Positions 31,402-39,431 of a stretch of DNA of 46,955 nucleotides are shown in pieces. Position numbers and translations under genes: made by a program. The stretch covers positions 1-46,955 of the forward strand of contig JABIWD010000004.1 of NCBI GenBank assembly GCA_018701105.1, read 5' to 3'. Positions within the stretch are counted from its first letter, which is position 1, and each line of letters begins with the position of its first letter. The notes beneath the pieces were generated by a model that made no database searches, was not told the origin of the DNA, and saw only the letters and a program-made list of their open reading frames with translations. The DNA is from Candidatus Uhrbacteria bacterium (GTDB taxonomy: Bacteria > Patescibacteriota > Patescibacteriia > UBA9934 > UBA11717).

Positions 31402-32238
31402 ATGGCGAAAGCCTTCATTCTCTTTGCGAAAGACAGCGCTTTTCCCGGAACGTCGAGCTTCGACAGCGACGCGATCCGGTTGGAGCCGAAGAACACGAGC
31501 ACGCCCGACGGGTACACGAAGTACAAGGCGGGCACCATCGACGAGATCAAGGCGTTCATCACGGGCTACGTGAGCGACACGGGTATGTGCACGAAGATGC
31601 ACGACAAGGTCGACGCGATGGCCGCCGCTCTCAAGTCACCGAAGAAGGCCGCAGCTGCACCCGCAGCCGCGGTCGCGACACCGAAGGTCGTGGTTGCGGT
31701 CGCGGCACCAGCCGTGGTCGTTGCCAAGAAGCCCAAGGTACCGCCGGTGCTCGCCGGCATCTTCGATGGCGAGCAGTCGCCGTACATGGACGGCATCGAC
31801 GCCGGAACGAAGCCCCTCAACTTTCCGCCCAGGAAGAAGGCGGAAAAGAAGCCGATCAAGGAGATCGACCTCACCGAGGGATACAAGGCTCTGCCTGCCT
31901 TCATGGCCGGTACCCTGTTCACCTTCCTGGCACTGACCGGCGCGCTGATGTTCGTCACGAAGGTGTCGGACAGCTACATGCTGGACACCGTCATCCCCGT
32001 GCTGGTAACGCTGTTCGGCCTGGCGGGCGCGGGCTTCTGCTCGTACCTGCTCATGACCGAGCAGACGTTCACCCAGATCGCCCTGAAGTGGGACAACGAC
32101 CTGGACGACGACGGCAACGTCATCGAGTGCGACGAGGAGTGCGAGACGACGAACGAGGACGACAACCCGACAGACGGGATGCACCCCTTCGCAGCCCTGA
32201 TGGAGAAAGCCAGGCGCTACGATCGGGACCACCCCTAG
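31402..32238 (+). CDS. Orphan two-helix membrane protein with Ala/Val-rich linker
   Basis: A 278-residue protein with AGGAG Shine-Dalgarno. A ~75-residue N-terminal soluble domain is followed by a low-complexity Ala/Val/Lys/Pro linker (about 78-112), a basic segment, two hydrophobic helices (about 165-220) and a very acidic C terminus with two close cysteines (CDEECE). No signal peptide, so both ends are probably cytoplasmic. No family known. It diverges from the large orphan membrane gene, which may make them partners. Confidence 0.68.
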   Translation: MAKAFILFAKDSAFPGTSSFDSDAIRLEPKNTSTPDGYTKYKAGTIDEIKAFITGYVSDTGMCTKMHDKVDAMAAALKSPKKAAAAPAAAVATPKVVVAVAAPAVVVAKKPKVPPVLAGIFDGEQSPYMDGIDAGTKPLNFPPRKKAEKKPIKEIDLTEGYKALPAFMAGTLFTFLALTGALMFVTKVSDSYMLDTVIPVLVTLFGLAGAGFCSYLLMTEQTFTQIALKWDNDLDDDGNVIECDEECETTNEDDNPTDGMHPFAALMEKARRYDRDHP

Positions 32239-32254
32239 ACGAAAGGACTACGAA

Positions 32255-32288
32255 GCCCCCGGGCCGCATCTGCGGTTCCGGGGGTTTT
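32255..32288 (+). terminator. Terminator of the orphan gene at 31402
   Basis: CCCCCGG...CCGGGGG stem with inner CCGCA/TGCGG arm and a TTTT tail. Confidence 0.8.
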
Positions 32289-32320
32289 CATTTCCTCCTT
32301 TTCCTGTAAACTAACATTGT

Positions 32321-33481
32321 ATGAACTATCTTATCATCGGAGGCGGTATTGCAGGCACAACAACAGCAGACGAACTTAGGAAAATCGACTCTGATGCCGC
32401 AATCACAATCATCAGCAACGAGAAGCACCCACTCTATTCACGTGTAATCCTCCCCCACTACATTACGGGCAAGGTACCTCGCGAGAGAGTCTTTTTGAAA
32501 ACAACGGAATGGTACACGGACAACAACATCGATCTCGTGTTTGACGAAGTGGTCAGCCTCGACACCACAACGAAGACCGTGACTGGATCGAACTCAAACT
32601 ATGAATACGACAAACTCCTCATCGCTGGAGGTGGAATCGTTAACAAGCTGAGCTTCCCCGGTAGCGAGGAGATACTTCACTTCCAAACAATCGACGACGC
32701 AGACAAGATCCTCGATCTCCTGGTCAAACACGCGAACGACGAAACCAAGCCTCGCGTCGGAATCATCGGAGGTGGCTTTATCGCGATGGAGTTTGCAGAG
32801 TTTTTTGGTGAGGAGAACTACGAGACGCAGATCTTCCTCAGAAAAGACCGATTCTTCTCTGGAAGCTTTGACGACAACTGCTCACAGATACTCGAGAACC
32901 ATCTTGCAAAGTGGCAAATCAAAACACATAAGCACACTGAGATCGAGTCGTACGTCGACGGAATCGCAAAACTGTCAGACGGAACAGAGCTAGAGCTCGA
33001 CGCAATCGCAGCCGGCGTGGGACTCTCATCAAATTTCCAATGGGCGGCTGATGCGGGAATCGAAGTCAACAAAGGCATTGTCTGTAACGAGTTCCTGGAA
33101 ACAAACGTCCCCGATGTTTACACCGCGGGTGACTGTGCGGAGTTCTTTGATACAATGAGTAAACAACACGTGAGAATTGGGAACTGGATGAACGCCCTGA
33201 TGCAATCTCGTCTACTCGCGAAGAATATGACAGGTGAAAAGAATGCGTTCGAGCTTGTAAGCTCGTACTCAACCAAGGTGATGGGGCTCGACATCGTATC
33301 GATCGGTGTAACGAACGCGGCGAAGGCAGACGAGATAGTAGAACGTCCCTCTGACGATGGTCACATGTTGATCTTCGGAAAGAATGGAGTCGCGGTTGGA
33401 GCCACACTAGTAAACCAAACAAAAGAAAGAGCTAGAATTACAAAACTCATCAAGGAGCGAACACCAATATCAAATATATGA
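32321..33481 (+). CDS. FAD-dependent NAD(P)H oxidoreductase (rubredoxin/ferredoxin reductase type)
   Basis: A 386-residue flavoprotein of the pyridine nucleotide-disulfide reductase superfamily. The N-terminal IIGGGIAGTTTADEL binds FAD, a second GIIGGGFIAMEFAEF (about 146-160) binds NAD(P)H, and DVYTAGDCAEF (about 264-274) contacts the flavin. There is no CxxxxC redox pair, so it resembles NADH oxidase, nitrite-reductase-subunit or rubredoxin reductase types. The real partner is unknown. TAAACT eight bases before the ATG suggests a leaderless transcript. The stop overlaps the next ATG by four bases. Confidence 0.85.
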   Translation: MNYLIIGGGIAGTTTADELRKIDSDAAITIISNEKHPLYSRVILPHYITGKVPRERVFLKTTEWYTDNNIDLVFDEVVSLDTTTKTVTGSNSNYEYDKLLIAGGGIVNKLSFPGSEEILHFQTIDDADKILDLLVKHANDETKPRVGIIGGGFIAMEFAEFFGEENYETQIFLRKDRFFSGSFDDNCSQILENHLAKWQIKTHKHTEIESYVDGIAKLSDGTELELDAIAAGVGLSSNFQWAADAGIEVNKGIVCNEFLETNVPDVYTAGDCAEFFDTMSKQHVRIGNWMNALMQSRLLAKNMTGEKNAFELVSSYSTKVMGLDIVSIGVTNAAKADEIVERPSDDGHMLIFGKNGVAVGATLVNQTKERARITKLIKERTPISNI

Positions 33482-34551
33482 AACACCTGTTAGATTCCCC
33501 ATCAACGTATCTTCGATACGATCCCAGCAACGCAATGAACTCTCTTGAAACTCTTGCTGACCAATGTGAGCAGGCGTGGCATGAAGTGAAAAAAGTAAAC
33601 TTCCCAAAGTCCCTCAAGTCTTTGGATCGAGTTGTTGTGTGTGGAATGGGCGGATCTGACCTAGGTGCATATATGATCAAGTCCTTGTTTATGCGAGACT
33701 TGAAAGTGCCGTTTGAGATCGTGCACGACTACTCGCTTCCTGAGTACGTGAACAACAAGACTCTCGTGATAGCTATCAGTTATAGCGGGTCAACTGAGGA
33801 AGCTCTATCTGCCTTGAAGGACGCTCGAGCTCGCAAAGCAAAGATCGCTATCATTGCCGGCGGCAAGAACCTTGAAGCATCCGCAAAAAAGAACAACATC
33901 CCCGCCTACATTTTCGACGATAGCAAGAATAACGTGTCTCGCGCTCCTCGAATGGGTGTTGGACTCACACTCTTCGGACTCGTTGGCATAATGAAGCAAC
34001 TCGGTTACATCAAACTCGCCGAGAAGGACGCGCTCGCTGCGATTGACCACATGCGGACCGTAGAAAAGAAATGGAATGGTGTTGTACCGCTTGGAAAAAA
34101 TGCGACAAAGAAGCTCGCGGACGTTCTCCATCAGAAAATGCCGATCTACGTAGCATCGGAGCACCTTTGGGGTAACGCACGCATCATGCGTAACCAAACT
34201 CACGAGACTTGCAAGACATTCGCAGCACATTTTGATGTGCCAGAGCTCAACCATCACTTGATGGAAGGTCTCGCGCATCCAAAAGAAAAGCACGCGATGC
34301 ATTTCGTATTGTTCCCGTCTAAGTTGTACTACACACGAGTACAAAAACGGTACCCGATCACGAAAGCAGTGATTAAAAAGAACGGCATCGACGTATCGGT
34401 AGTCGAGCTTGAGGGAAAGACAAGGCTCGCGCAGGCACTCGAGGCACTCTTGTTCGGAGGATACGTCACTTTCTACATGGCGATGCTGAATAAGCTTGAT
34501 CCAACACCGAATCCTTTTGTAGACTACTTCAAGGAACAGTTGAAAAAATAA
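33478..34551 (+). CDS. Bifunctional phosphoglucose/phosphomannose isomerase
   Basis: A 357-residue SIS-domain enzyme interconverting fructose-6-phosphate with glucose-6-phosphate and mannose-6-phosphate. VVCGMGGSDLGAYM (about 52-65) and SYSGSTEEAL (about 100-109) form the phosphosugar site; VPELNHHLMEGL carries the family His segment, usually PELNHN. It feeds sugar phosphates into glycolysis and into the nucleotide sugars for glycans. It is coupled to the upstream flavoprotein by ATGA overlap and ends at a bidirectional terminator. Confidence 0.9.
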   Translation: MKHLLDSPSTYLRYDPSNAMNSLETLADQCEQAWHEVKKVNFPKSLKSLDRVVVCGMGGSDLGAYMIKSLFMRDLKVPFEIVHDYSLPEYVNNKTLVIAISYSGSTEEALSALKDARARKAKIAIIAGGKNLEASAKKNNIPAYIFDDSKNNVSRAPRMGVGLTLFGLVGIMKQLGYIKLAEKDALAAIDHMRTVEKKWNGVVPLGKNATKKLADVLHQKMPIYVASEHLWGNARIMRNQTHETCKTFAAHFDVPELNHHLMEGLAHPKEKHAMHFVLFPSKLYYTRVQKRYPITKAVIKKNGIDVSVVELEGKTRLAQALEALLFGGYVTFYMAMLNKLDPTPNPFVDYFKEQLKK

Positions 34552-34556
34552 GGTAA

Positions 34557-34581
34557 AAAAAACGAGCGTTAGCTCGTTTTT
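34557..34581. terminator. Bidirectional terminator
   Basis: AAAAACGAGC-GTTA-GCTCGTTTTT, symmetric, between the convergent isomerase and ferredoxin genes. Confidence 0.85.
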
Positions 34582-34586
34582 AATTT

Positions 34587-34856
34587 CTACATTTCAGGGA
34601 ACAACTGCTCCCCTTCCTCGTTATAGATGAAGATCGCCAACGTAGGACATGACTGCGCCGACAACAGTAAGTTCTCGTAGGCATCGTCCTCAAGTTCCAG
34701 CCATCTCTCGTACGTTTCTGCTTGATCCTCAGCAGTATCATCCAACACAACTGCTTTATTCTCGTCGTTCAACGCAAACACGTCAGGAGCAACGGTCACA
34801 CAAGATGCTGCACCGATACAAAGATCTTCATCAACTCTTACACGATATTTTTTCAT
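34587..34856 (-). CDS. [3Fe-4S]-type single-cluster ferredoxin
   Basis: An 89-residue acidic ferredoxin. Only three cysteines are in cluster positions: Cys13 and Cys19 in CIGAASC and Cys70 in SCPTLAI. Where [4Fe-4S] ferredoxins have a second Cys, Ala16 is present, and the fourth position reads VAPDVF; this is the pattern of actinobacterial-type 3Fe-4S ferredoxins that supply P450s. The ATG at 34856 lies one base after the NifU-like stop; the ORF track TTG is upstream of it. It is the last gene of the Fe-S operon, probably an electron carrier. Confidence 0.85.
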   Translation of the reverse strand: MKKYRVRVDEDLCIGAASCVTVAPDVFALNDENKAVVLDDTAEDQAETYERWLELEDDAYENLLLSAQSCPTLAIFIYNEEGEQLFPEM

Positions 34857-34857
34857 A

Positions 34858-35529
34858 CTACCCAAAATATTTTTCTCTATAAAATCGTATCAACTCTTCT
34901 ACCGCAGGCAGGATCGTAGGATTCCCCACTCCAACCTTTGTCTTCTTTTGAACCGCCTCAAGGTCGAGTGCGCCATCTAGCACGGCTTCCTCGATATCAT
35001 GATCCGTCACCTTCGCAATCGGGTCAATCATCCTCTTAGCTTCGACAATCATTTTATCAGTTTGGTCTGTTCGGCGAAAGTAGTCGTTGATAGCATCACG
35101 AATCGCCTTGTCGCACAGAACACTGCAGTGAAACTTGCGCGCAGGCAGCCCCTTGAGTCGCGTCATGATGTCCTGCGGCTTTATACTACGCGCTTCATCC
35201 AACGTCATCCCCCCGTTTTCCGTTACCATCACACTCGCCATCGACGTACTTGCAATAGCAGACCCGCAACCGAACGTTTTCCACTTAAAATCTACGATCC
35301 TCTCATCAGAATCAATCTTCAGCCATACTCGAAGCTCGTCTCCACACGCTGGTGAGCCTACCTTTCCTATTCCGTTAAACTGCGATTCATCAACGTCGTT
35401 CATTATAAAGTTCTTTGGGTTGAAGAAATGTTCCTTTACCTCGTCAGAGTAAAACCAAGAAGACGCGCCATCATGCGCGGACACGTCGCCTTTGCGGCCT
35501 TTCACTGATTTTGCACTATAATCTGACAT
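34858..35529 (-). CDS. nifU: NifU/IscU-type Fe-S scaffold with a cysteine-less BFD-like tail
   Basis: A 223-residue Fe-S cluster scaffold. The N-terminal IscU domain has the three ligands: Cys62 (ACGDEL, with Asp64), Cys88 (GCGSAIAS) and Cys135 or Cys139 (HCSVLC). The C-terminal ~55 residues (DHDIEEAVLDGALDLEAVQKKT then VGVGNPTILPAVEELI) align by eye with the bacterioferritin-associated [2Fe-2S] domain of NifU, but all its cysteines are missing. The start overlaps the iscS stop by one base (TAATG). Together with IscS it assembles clusters from cysteine sulfur and iron. Confidence 0.88.
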   Translation of the reverse strand: MSDYSAKSVKGRKGDVSAHDGASSWFYSDEVKEHFFNPKNFIMNDVDESQFNGIGKVGSPACGDELRVWLKIDSDERIVDFKWKTFGCGSAIASTSMASVMVTENGGMTLDEARSIKPQDIMTRLKGLPARKFHCSVLCDKAIRDAINDYFRRTDQTDKMIVEAKRMIDPIAKVTDHDIEEAVLDGALDLEAVQKKTKVGVGNPTILPAVEELIRFYREKYFG

Positions 35530-36740
35530 TACTCGTAGTATTTCGGATCAACACGCACTGGCGAGATCGCTCGGAGCTTCTCGACGAGCGGTGGGAGCTC
35601 TTTTATCACGTAATCGATGTCAGCCTCGGTCGTGTCGCGGCCAAGAGTGAACCTCATTGAGCCGTGAGCGACCTCAAACGGCATTCCAAGCGCGATGATC
35701 ACGTGACTTGGGTCTAAAGACGCGCTCGTACACGCGGATCCAGTTGATGCGTAGATTCCTTTGGCGTCCAGGTAGAGCAAGAGCGCTTCTCCCTCAAGAT
35801 CCATGATGGAAATATTTACATTGTTCGGAACTCGTTGTTCGCGATCTCCGTTTAACCGAGTTTTTGGAATAGTATTCAAAATTCCTTCGATCAATTTCTC
35901 TCGTAACGGCAAAAGATGACTCGCATCTGCCTCGCGTCGACCTTGAACAAGCTCGAGAGCCTTTGCGAAACCTACAATCGCCGCAACATTCTCCGTTCCA
36001 GGACGAATTCCCTTTTCTTGCGCGCCACCAAACGTGAGTGGTTGCAACTTTGTCCCTCGTTTTACAAACAAAGCGCCAACTCCCTTTGGTCCATATACTT
36101 TTGATCCGTTGATCGACAGTAAATCAACGTGGAGTTTGCGAACATCGAGATCTAGATATGCCGTGGCCTGCATCGCGTCTGTATGCAGAGCAACGTACTG
36201 CGCTTTTCCACCCTTCCTCATCTTCTCAATCGCGTTTCCGATCTCCGCAACCGGCTGGATCGTTCCAATCTCGTTGTTAACGAGCATAACTGACACGATA
36301 GTCGTATCCTCGCGTATAGCATCAAGAACTTTCTTGGCATCAACGATCCCATTTTTCTCAACCGGCACTATCGTAAGCTCGAATCCTTCTTTCTTTTCTA
36401 AATGCTGCATAGTCTCGAGCACAGCATGATGTTCGATCGCAGTCGTAACGATATGTTTCCCGTGTTTTGCATGAGCTCGAGCATACCCAAGGATCGCCAA
36501 GTTATCAGACTCGGTGCCTGATCCTGTAAACAAGATCTCATCCGGACGCGCTCCTAGAAACTCCGCAATCTCGCTCCGCGCTGCATCGAGCTGATCCTTT
36601 GCCCGCTTTCCCTCACTGTGAAAACTCCCTGCGTTTCCCTGTACCGCTTTCATGAAACTCGAAACAACATCAACAACCGCCTCATCAGTAGGCGTTGCGG
36701 CTGCGTGGTCTAGATATACGCTATGTCCGTTGGCAGTCAT
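35529..36740 (-). CDS. iscS: Cysteine desulfurase (IscS/NifS family)
   Basis: A PLP enzyme that takes sulfur from cysteine for Fe-S clusters and tRNA thiolation. The 403-residue protein shows YLDHAAATP, the PLP-stacking His in AIEHHAVLE, the Schiff-base Lys214 in SINGSKVYGPKG (Ser where most have His) and the catalytic Cys337 in STGSACTSASLDPSH on a long mobile loop. First gene of an iscS-nifU-ferredoxin operon. No Shine-Dalgarno; the promoter ends nine bases before the ATG. Confidence 0.95.
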   Translation of the reverse strand: MTANGHSVYLDHAAATPTDEAVVDVVSSFMKAVQGNAGSFHSEGKRAKDQLDAARSEIAEFLGARPDEILFTGSGTESDNLAILGYARAHAKHGKHIVTTAIEHHAVLETMQHLEKKEGFELTIVPVEKNGIVDAKKVLDAIREDTTIVSVMLVNNEIGTIQPVAEIGNAIEKMRKGGKAQYVALHTDAMQATAYLDLDVRKLHVDLLSINGSKVYGPKGVGALFVKRGTKLQPLTFGGAQEKGIRPGTENVAAIVGFAKALELVQGRREADASHLLPLREKLIEGILNTIPKTRLNGDREQRVPNNVNISIMDLEGEALLLYLDAKGIYASTGSACTSASLDPSHVIIALGMPFEVAHGSMRFTLGRDTTEADIDYVIKELPPLVEKLRAISPVRVDPKYYE

Positions 36741-36749
36741 AATAGAGCC

Positions 36750-36778
36750 AAGGTATCTGGAATATGGTCGCGCGTCAA
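36750..36778 (-). promoter_or_regulatory. Promoter of the Fe-S operon
   Basis: Minus-strand TTGACG (36773-36778), 17-base spacer, TACCTT (36750-36755). Three bases separate this -35 from the divergent one at 36782. Confidence 0.65.
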
Positions 36779-36781
36779 GGA

Positions 36782-36810
36782 TTGACGGGACGCCCGCTAA
36801 CTGCTAATCT
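36782..36810 (+). promoter_or_regulatory. Promoter of the TM/winged-helix gene at 36838
   Basis: TTGACG (36782-36787), 17-base spacer, TAATCT (36805-36810). Confidence 0.7.
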
Positions 36811-36837
36811 CGAATTCCACACACGGAGGAAACCCCC

Positions 36838-37176
36838 ATGAGAGAATACTTGGGAGAGATCTTGATCGGCATCGTGCTCCTGACGATGCTGATTGCCTGG
36901 TACAGGTCGAGCGATTTCAGGATGAACCGCAGGATCAAGCAGCACAAGCTGATCGCTGCTCGACACATCACGCGTTACGGGAACATGGAGCGATGGGAGC
37001 TCAAAGAAGCCCCAGGAGTCGACCAGGCGATCATGGAATGTGCCCTTGCGATGATGCGACGAGATGGCATGATCAAGGTCAAGACAGCGCCGCCGCCAAG
37101 CGGAACGGACGCGATCGAGGAGTTCCACAGCTTCACCGATACAGGAGAGACCTGGGCCCAGGAACTCCTGGCCTGA
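36838..37176 (+). CDS. Small membrane-anchored winged-helix-like protein A
   Basis: A 112-residue protein with a GGAGG Shine-Dalgarno. One N-terminal membrane helix (about 5-22, ILIGIVLLTMLIAW) is followed by a basic segment and a compact helical domain of ~85 residues with the look of a winged helix (an ALAMMRRDGMIKV recognition-like helix followed by a beta hairpin). The same build occurs in the gene at 37422, so the two may be diverged paralogues. DNA binding is not shown. Own promoter and terminator; orphan class. Confidence 0.6.
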   Translation: MREYLGEILIGIVLLTMLIAWYRSSDFRMNRRIKQHKLIAARHITRYGNMERWELKEAPGVDQAIMECALAMMRRDGMIKVKTAPPPSGTDAIEEFHSFTDTGETWAQELLA

Positions 37177-37182
37177 CACAAA

Positions 37183-37211
37183 GCCGCCCTGTCCTGGGGC
37201 GGTGATTTTTA
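37183..37211 (+). terminator. Terminator of the gene at 36838
   Basis: CCGCCC-TGTCCT-GGGGCGG stem then GATTTTTATT. The same CCGCCC/GGGGCGG stem recurs at 37811. Confidence 0.8.
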
Positions 37212-37223
37212 TTATGCGACCGA

Positions 37224-37252
37224 TTGACACATGGTTCGAAATGATGTTTTAT
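37224..37252 (+). promoter_or_regulatory. Promoter of the operon at 37280
   Basis: TTGACA (37224-37229), 17-base spacer, TTTTAT (37247-37252). Confidence 0.65.
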
Positions 37253-37279
37253 GTCCGCAGAAGACGGAGGAGAAAGCAT

Positions 37280-37412
37280 GGCAACAGCAGTGATGGAAAC
37301 AGTTGCAATGGCGATGTACGGCGTTTGGTGGATTGGGGTTCTATGTATCGGGGGCTTCGTAATCAAGGAGGCCTTCAGGTCCGAGCCGCCTTCACCGATG
37401 CCATCCCACTAG
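37280..37412 (+). CDS. 44-residue single-helix membrane peptide
   Basis: Too short for the ORF track. The ATG at 37280 follows a GGAGGAG Shine-Dalgarno and opens a 44-codon frame: a Met/Ala-rich start, one hydrophobic helix (YGVWWIGVLCIGGFVI) and a short Pro/Ser tail. Its TAG stop overlaps the AGGAGAG Shine-Dalgarno of the next gene, a tight operon arrangement that supports it being translated. Function unknown; perhaps a small membrane partner of the following winged-helix-like protein. Confidence 0.65.
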
Positions 37413-37421
37413 GAGAGACAG

Positions 37422-37805
37422 ATGGATAAAACAGTACTCGCGATCGAGATCGCGACAATACTCGTGCTGATTGCCTTGGCCGTACGTAAGCGGCGCTTGG
37501 ACACGCCGAGTAAGAGGCGACTCGAGTCCGAGAAGAAGGTAGAGGAGTGCACATACCTCGTAGCGAAGCACCTCTTCAAACGAGACGAGGTTCTACTCTC
37601 AGAGCTCCGGCGTGAGCTCGACGTCGACAACAAGACCTTGGAGCAAGTTCTGCACACGCTCAAAAGATCAGGTCACGTTTCATACAGGTCCAGTCTCCTC
37701 CTCGTTGGACACATGTCGGGACCCGACAGGGGTAGACGAGACTACTTCTGGCTCACGCCCAAGGGCAGAGCCTGGGCTGGTGACCTCACGAAGAAGACCG
37801 CATGA
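37422..37805 (+). CDS. Small membrane-anchored winged-helix-like protein B
   Basis: A 127-residue protein with an AGGAGAG Shine-Dalgarno. One N-terminal helix (about 5-20, VLAIEIATILVLIALAV), a basic patch, then a winged-helix-like domain: LLSELRRELDVDNKTLEQVLHTLKRSGHVSYR reads as helix-turn-helix, followed by strands ending FWLTPKGRAWA, a typical wing. It resembles transcriptional regulators held at the membrane. It could sense envelope state, an idea not proven by sequence. Same architecture as 36838. Confidence 0.68.
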   Translation: MDKTVLAIEIATILVLIALAVRKRRLDTPSKRRLESEKKVEECTYLVAKHLFKRDEVLLSELRRELDVDNKTLEQVLHTLKRSGHVSYRSSLLLVGHMSGPDRGRRDYFWLTPKGRAWAGDLTKKTA

Positions 37806-37806
37806 C

Positions 37807-37839
37807 AAAAGCCGCCCTAATCTGGGGCGGCCGTTTTTA
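37807..37839. terminator. Bidirectional terminator
   Basis: GCCGCCC-TAATCT-GGGGCGGC stem with A and T runs, between convergent genes and overlapping the stop of the DUF167 gene. Confidence 0.85.
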
Positions 37840-38059
37840 TTTCAACAACTTTTTGACGGGACGTATGTCCGCGGACAACGTCAACTTCCGATTTTCTGAC
37901 TCCATAATGCTCAGCAAGCACCTTTACAAGCTCAACGTTCGCCTTGCCTTTCTCCGGCGCGGCATGAATGCGAACTTTTAAAGTCCCATCCGCCATCTCC
38001 CCGACAACTTCAGAGATTTGCGCACCTGGGATCACCTTGATTTTTACTTGCTTGACCAC
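37817..38059 (-). CDS. DUF167 (YggU) family protein
   Basis: An 80-residue protein of the widespread DUF167/YggU fold (alpha/beta). Typical motifs: KVIPGAQISEVVG, LKVRIHAAPEKGKANVELVKVLAEHYGV and VRGHTSRQKVVEI. Function not established in bacteria. It lies nine bases after the trigger factor gene and is probably cotranscribed with it. Its 3' end carries the shared terminator. Confidence 0.92.
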   Translation of the reverse strand: MVKQVKIKVIPGAQISEVVGEMADGTLKVRIHAAPEKGKANVELVKVLAEHYGVRKSEVDVVRGHTSRQKVVEIKTAAPD

Positions 38060-38067
38060 AAACTAAC

Positions 38068-39363
38068 TTACGCCTGCTTTACCATCTTCTCGCGCAAGAA
38101 TGCAATCACTTTCTGGTTTCGCATTCGGTGCTTCATGTACTCTCGGTACTGCGCAGTCTCTACCTGCTCCTTCTGCGCCTCGTTATCCTGATAAAAACTT
38201 GCTTGCTTTGTAATCTCCTCGGTCACGTCGTCGTCAGTTGCTTCAATCTCCTCTACCTTCGCAACCTCTCGCAACACAAGCGCTACCTTAACTCGCAATT
38301 CGGCCTGGTCCTTCCATGACTCTCGCAGCTCCTTTGGAGTTTTACTGATCTGCTGTAGGTAATCTACAAACTTTCCTCCCTGTCGTTCAACAGAATGCTC
38401 CAACTCGTGCACCATCTTGTCGAGCTCGTCGTTTACGAGCGCCTCAGGGATGTCTTCAAACTTTGTCTTGTTAGAAAGAAGCTCCAACATCTCTCGCTCC
38501 TGTCGATTCTTCTCCTCCTCAATCTGTTCCTTCTCCAAATTCTCTCGCAACTTTGTCTTAAGCTCTTCCAAAGACTCCAAACCGATGCTCTTTGCAAATT
38601 CTTCGTTGATCTCGGGCTTGTCCAACTTGAAAACCTCATTAACCTTAACCTCGGCATCAACCTCGTTACCGGCTAGGTTCTTTTGATAGTGATCTTCTGG
38701 GAAAGTTACCTTGAAAGTCTTCTCCTCACCTTCCTTCATTCCCTTCACACCTTCTTTAATACCAGGAACAACAGTATCCTGCGCCATGTAGACTTTAAAT
38801 CCCTGTGCCTGCCCTCCTTCAAGAGGCACATTGTCTTTCTTTAACATAAGGTCGATCACTCCAAGCTCATCGTCGCCCAATACAGTACCTTTATCTGCAC
38901 GTACTTCCTTTGTCTGCATGCGCGCGATCTCCTCAACAGCTTTGTCCACCTCTTTCTCTTCCACCTTCTTCCCGGCAGACTTAATAGACAACTTCTTGTA
39001 GTCACCGAGCTTTGTGATGGCTGGCATCAATGCAATCACCGCAGTGAAAACAAGATCGTTCCCAGGAACCATCTTCTCAATGTCGATCTTTGGCATTCCT
39101 ACTCCGTTCAAATCCTCCTTATCCGCCGCCTGCACGTAATACAAGCTAACCGCAGGCTCAAGTGCCTCCTCCAGCACCTTCATCTCTCCAACCTGATTAA
39201 TAACAGCATCGAGTGTGGCCTTCCCCTTTCGGAAACCATCAATCTCCATACCTTCAGAGATATGTGTAGCTGCAGTCAACAAGAATGGCTGCATCTCCTC
39301 GTTTGTGACTGTAATAGTCAACTTCACCTCGTTCTTTGAAATGTCTTCGCGTTTCACGTTCAT
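38068..39363 (-). CDS. tig: Trigger factor, ribosome-associated chaperone
   Basis: A 431-residue chaperone that binds nascent chains at the ribosomal tunnel exit. The ATG at 39363 (MNVKREDIS) is chosen; the upstream ORF residues fall in the promoter. The N-terminal ribosome-binding domain has the signature region GFRKGKATLDAV (usually GFRKGKVP). The FKBP-like domain spans about 150-240 (GDDELGVIDL, GIKEGVKGMKEGEEKTFKVTFPEDH), and the C-terminal arms are long charged helices. A TTGACA promoter precedes it and there is no Shine-Dalgarno. Confidence 0.93.
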   Translation of the reverse strand: MNVKREDISKNEVKLTITVTNEEMQPFLLTAATHISEGMEIDGFRKGKATLDAVINQVGEMKVLEEALEPAVSLYYVQAADKEDLNGVGMPKIDIEKMVPGNDLVFTAVIALMPAITKLGDYKKLSIKSAGKKVEEKEVDKAVEEIARMQTKEVRADKGTVLGDDELGVIDLMLKKDNVPLEGGQAQGFKVYMAQDTVVPGIKEGVKGMKEGEEKTFKVTFPEDHYQKNLAGNEVDAEVKVNEVFKLDKPEINEEFAKSIGLESLEELKTKLRENLEKEQIEEEKNRQEREMLELLSNKTKFEDIPEALVNDELDKMVHELEHSVERQGGKFVDYLQQISKTPKELRESWKDQAELRVKVALVLREVAKVEEIEATDDDVTEEITKQASFYQDNEAQKEQVETAQYREYMKHRMRNQKVIAFLREKMVKQA

Positions 39364-39385
39364 ATATATAGATAAGTATGCGCGG

Positions 39386-39414
39386 AGGATAAAGAAAATA
39401 CAGGTCTGTGTCAA
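39386..39414 (-). promoter_or_regulatory. Promoter of the trigger factor gene
   Basis: Minus-strand TTGACA (39409-39414), 17-base spacer, TATCCT (39386-39391); 22 bases separate the -10 from the ATG. Confidence 0.7.
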
Positions 39415-39431
39415 GTATTACGCCTTGAAAT

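Noticed and set aside
31326-32309. 327-aa ORF in another frame over the orphan gene at 31402
   Set aside because: Low-complexity Arg/His/Gly translation typical of a shadow frame; the 278-aa frame has the Shine-Dalgarno and sensible membrane helices.
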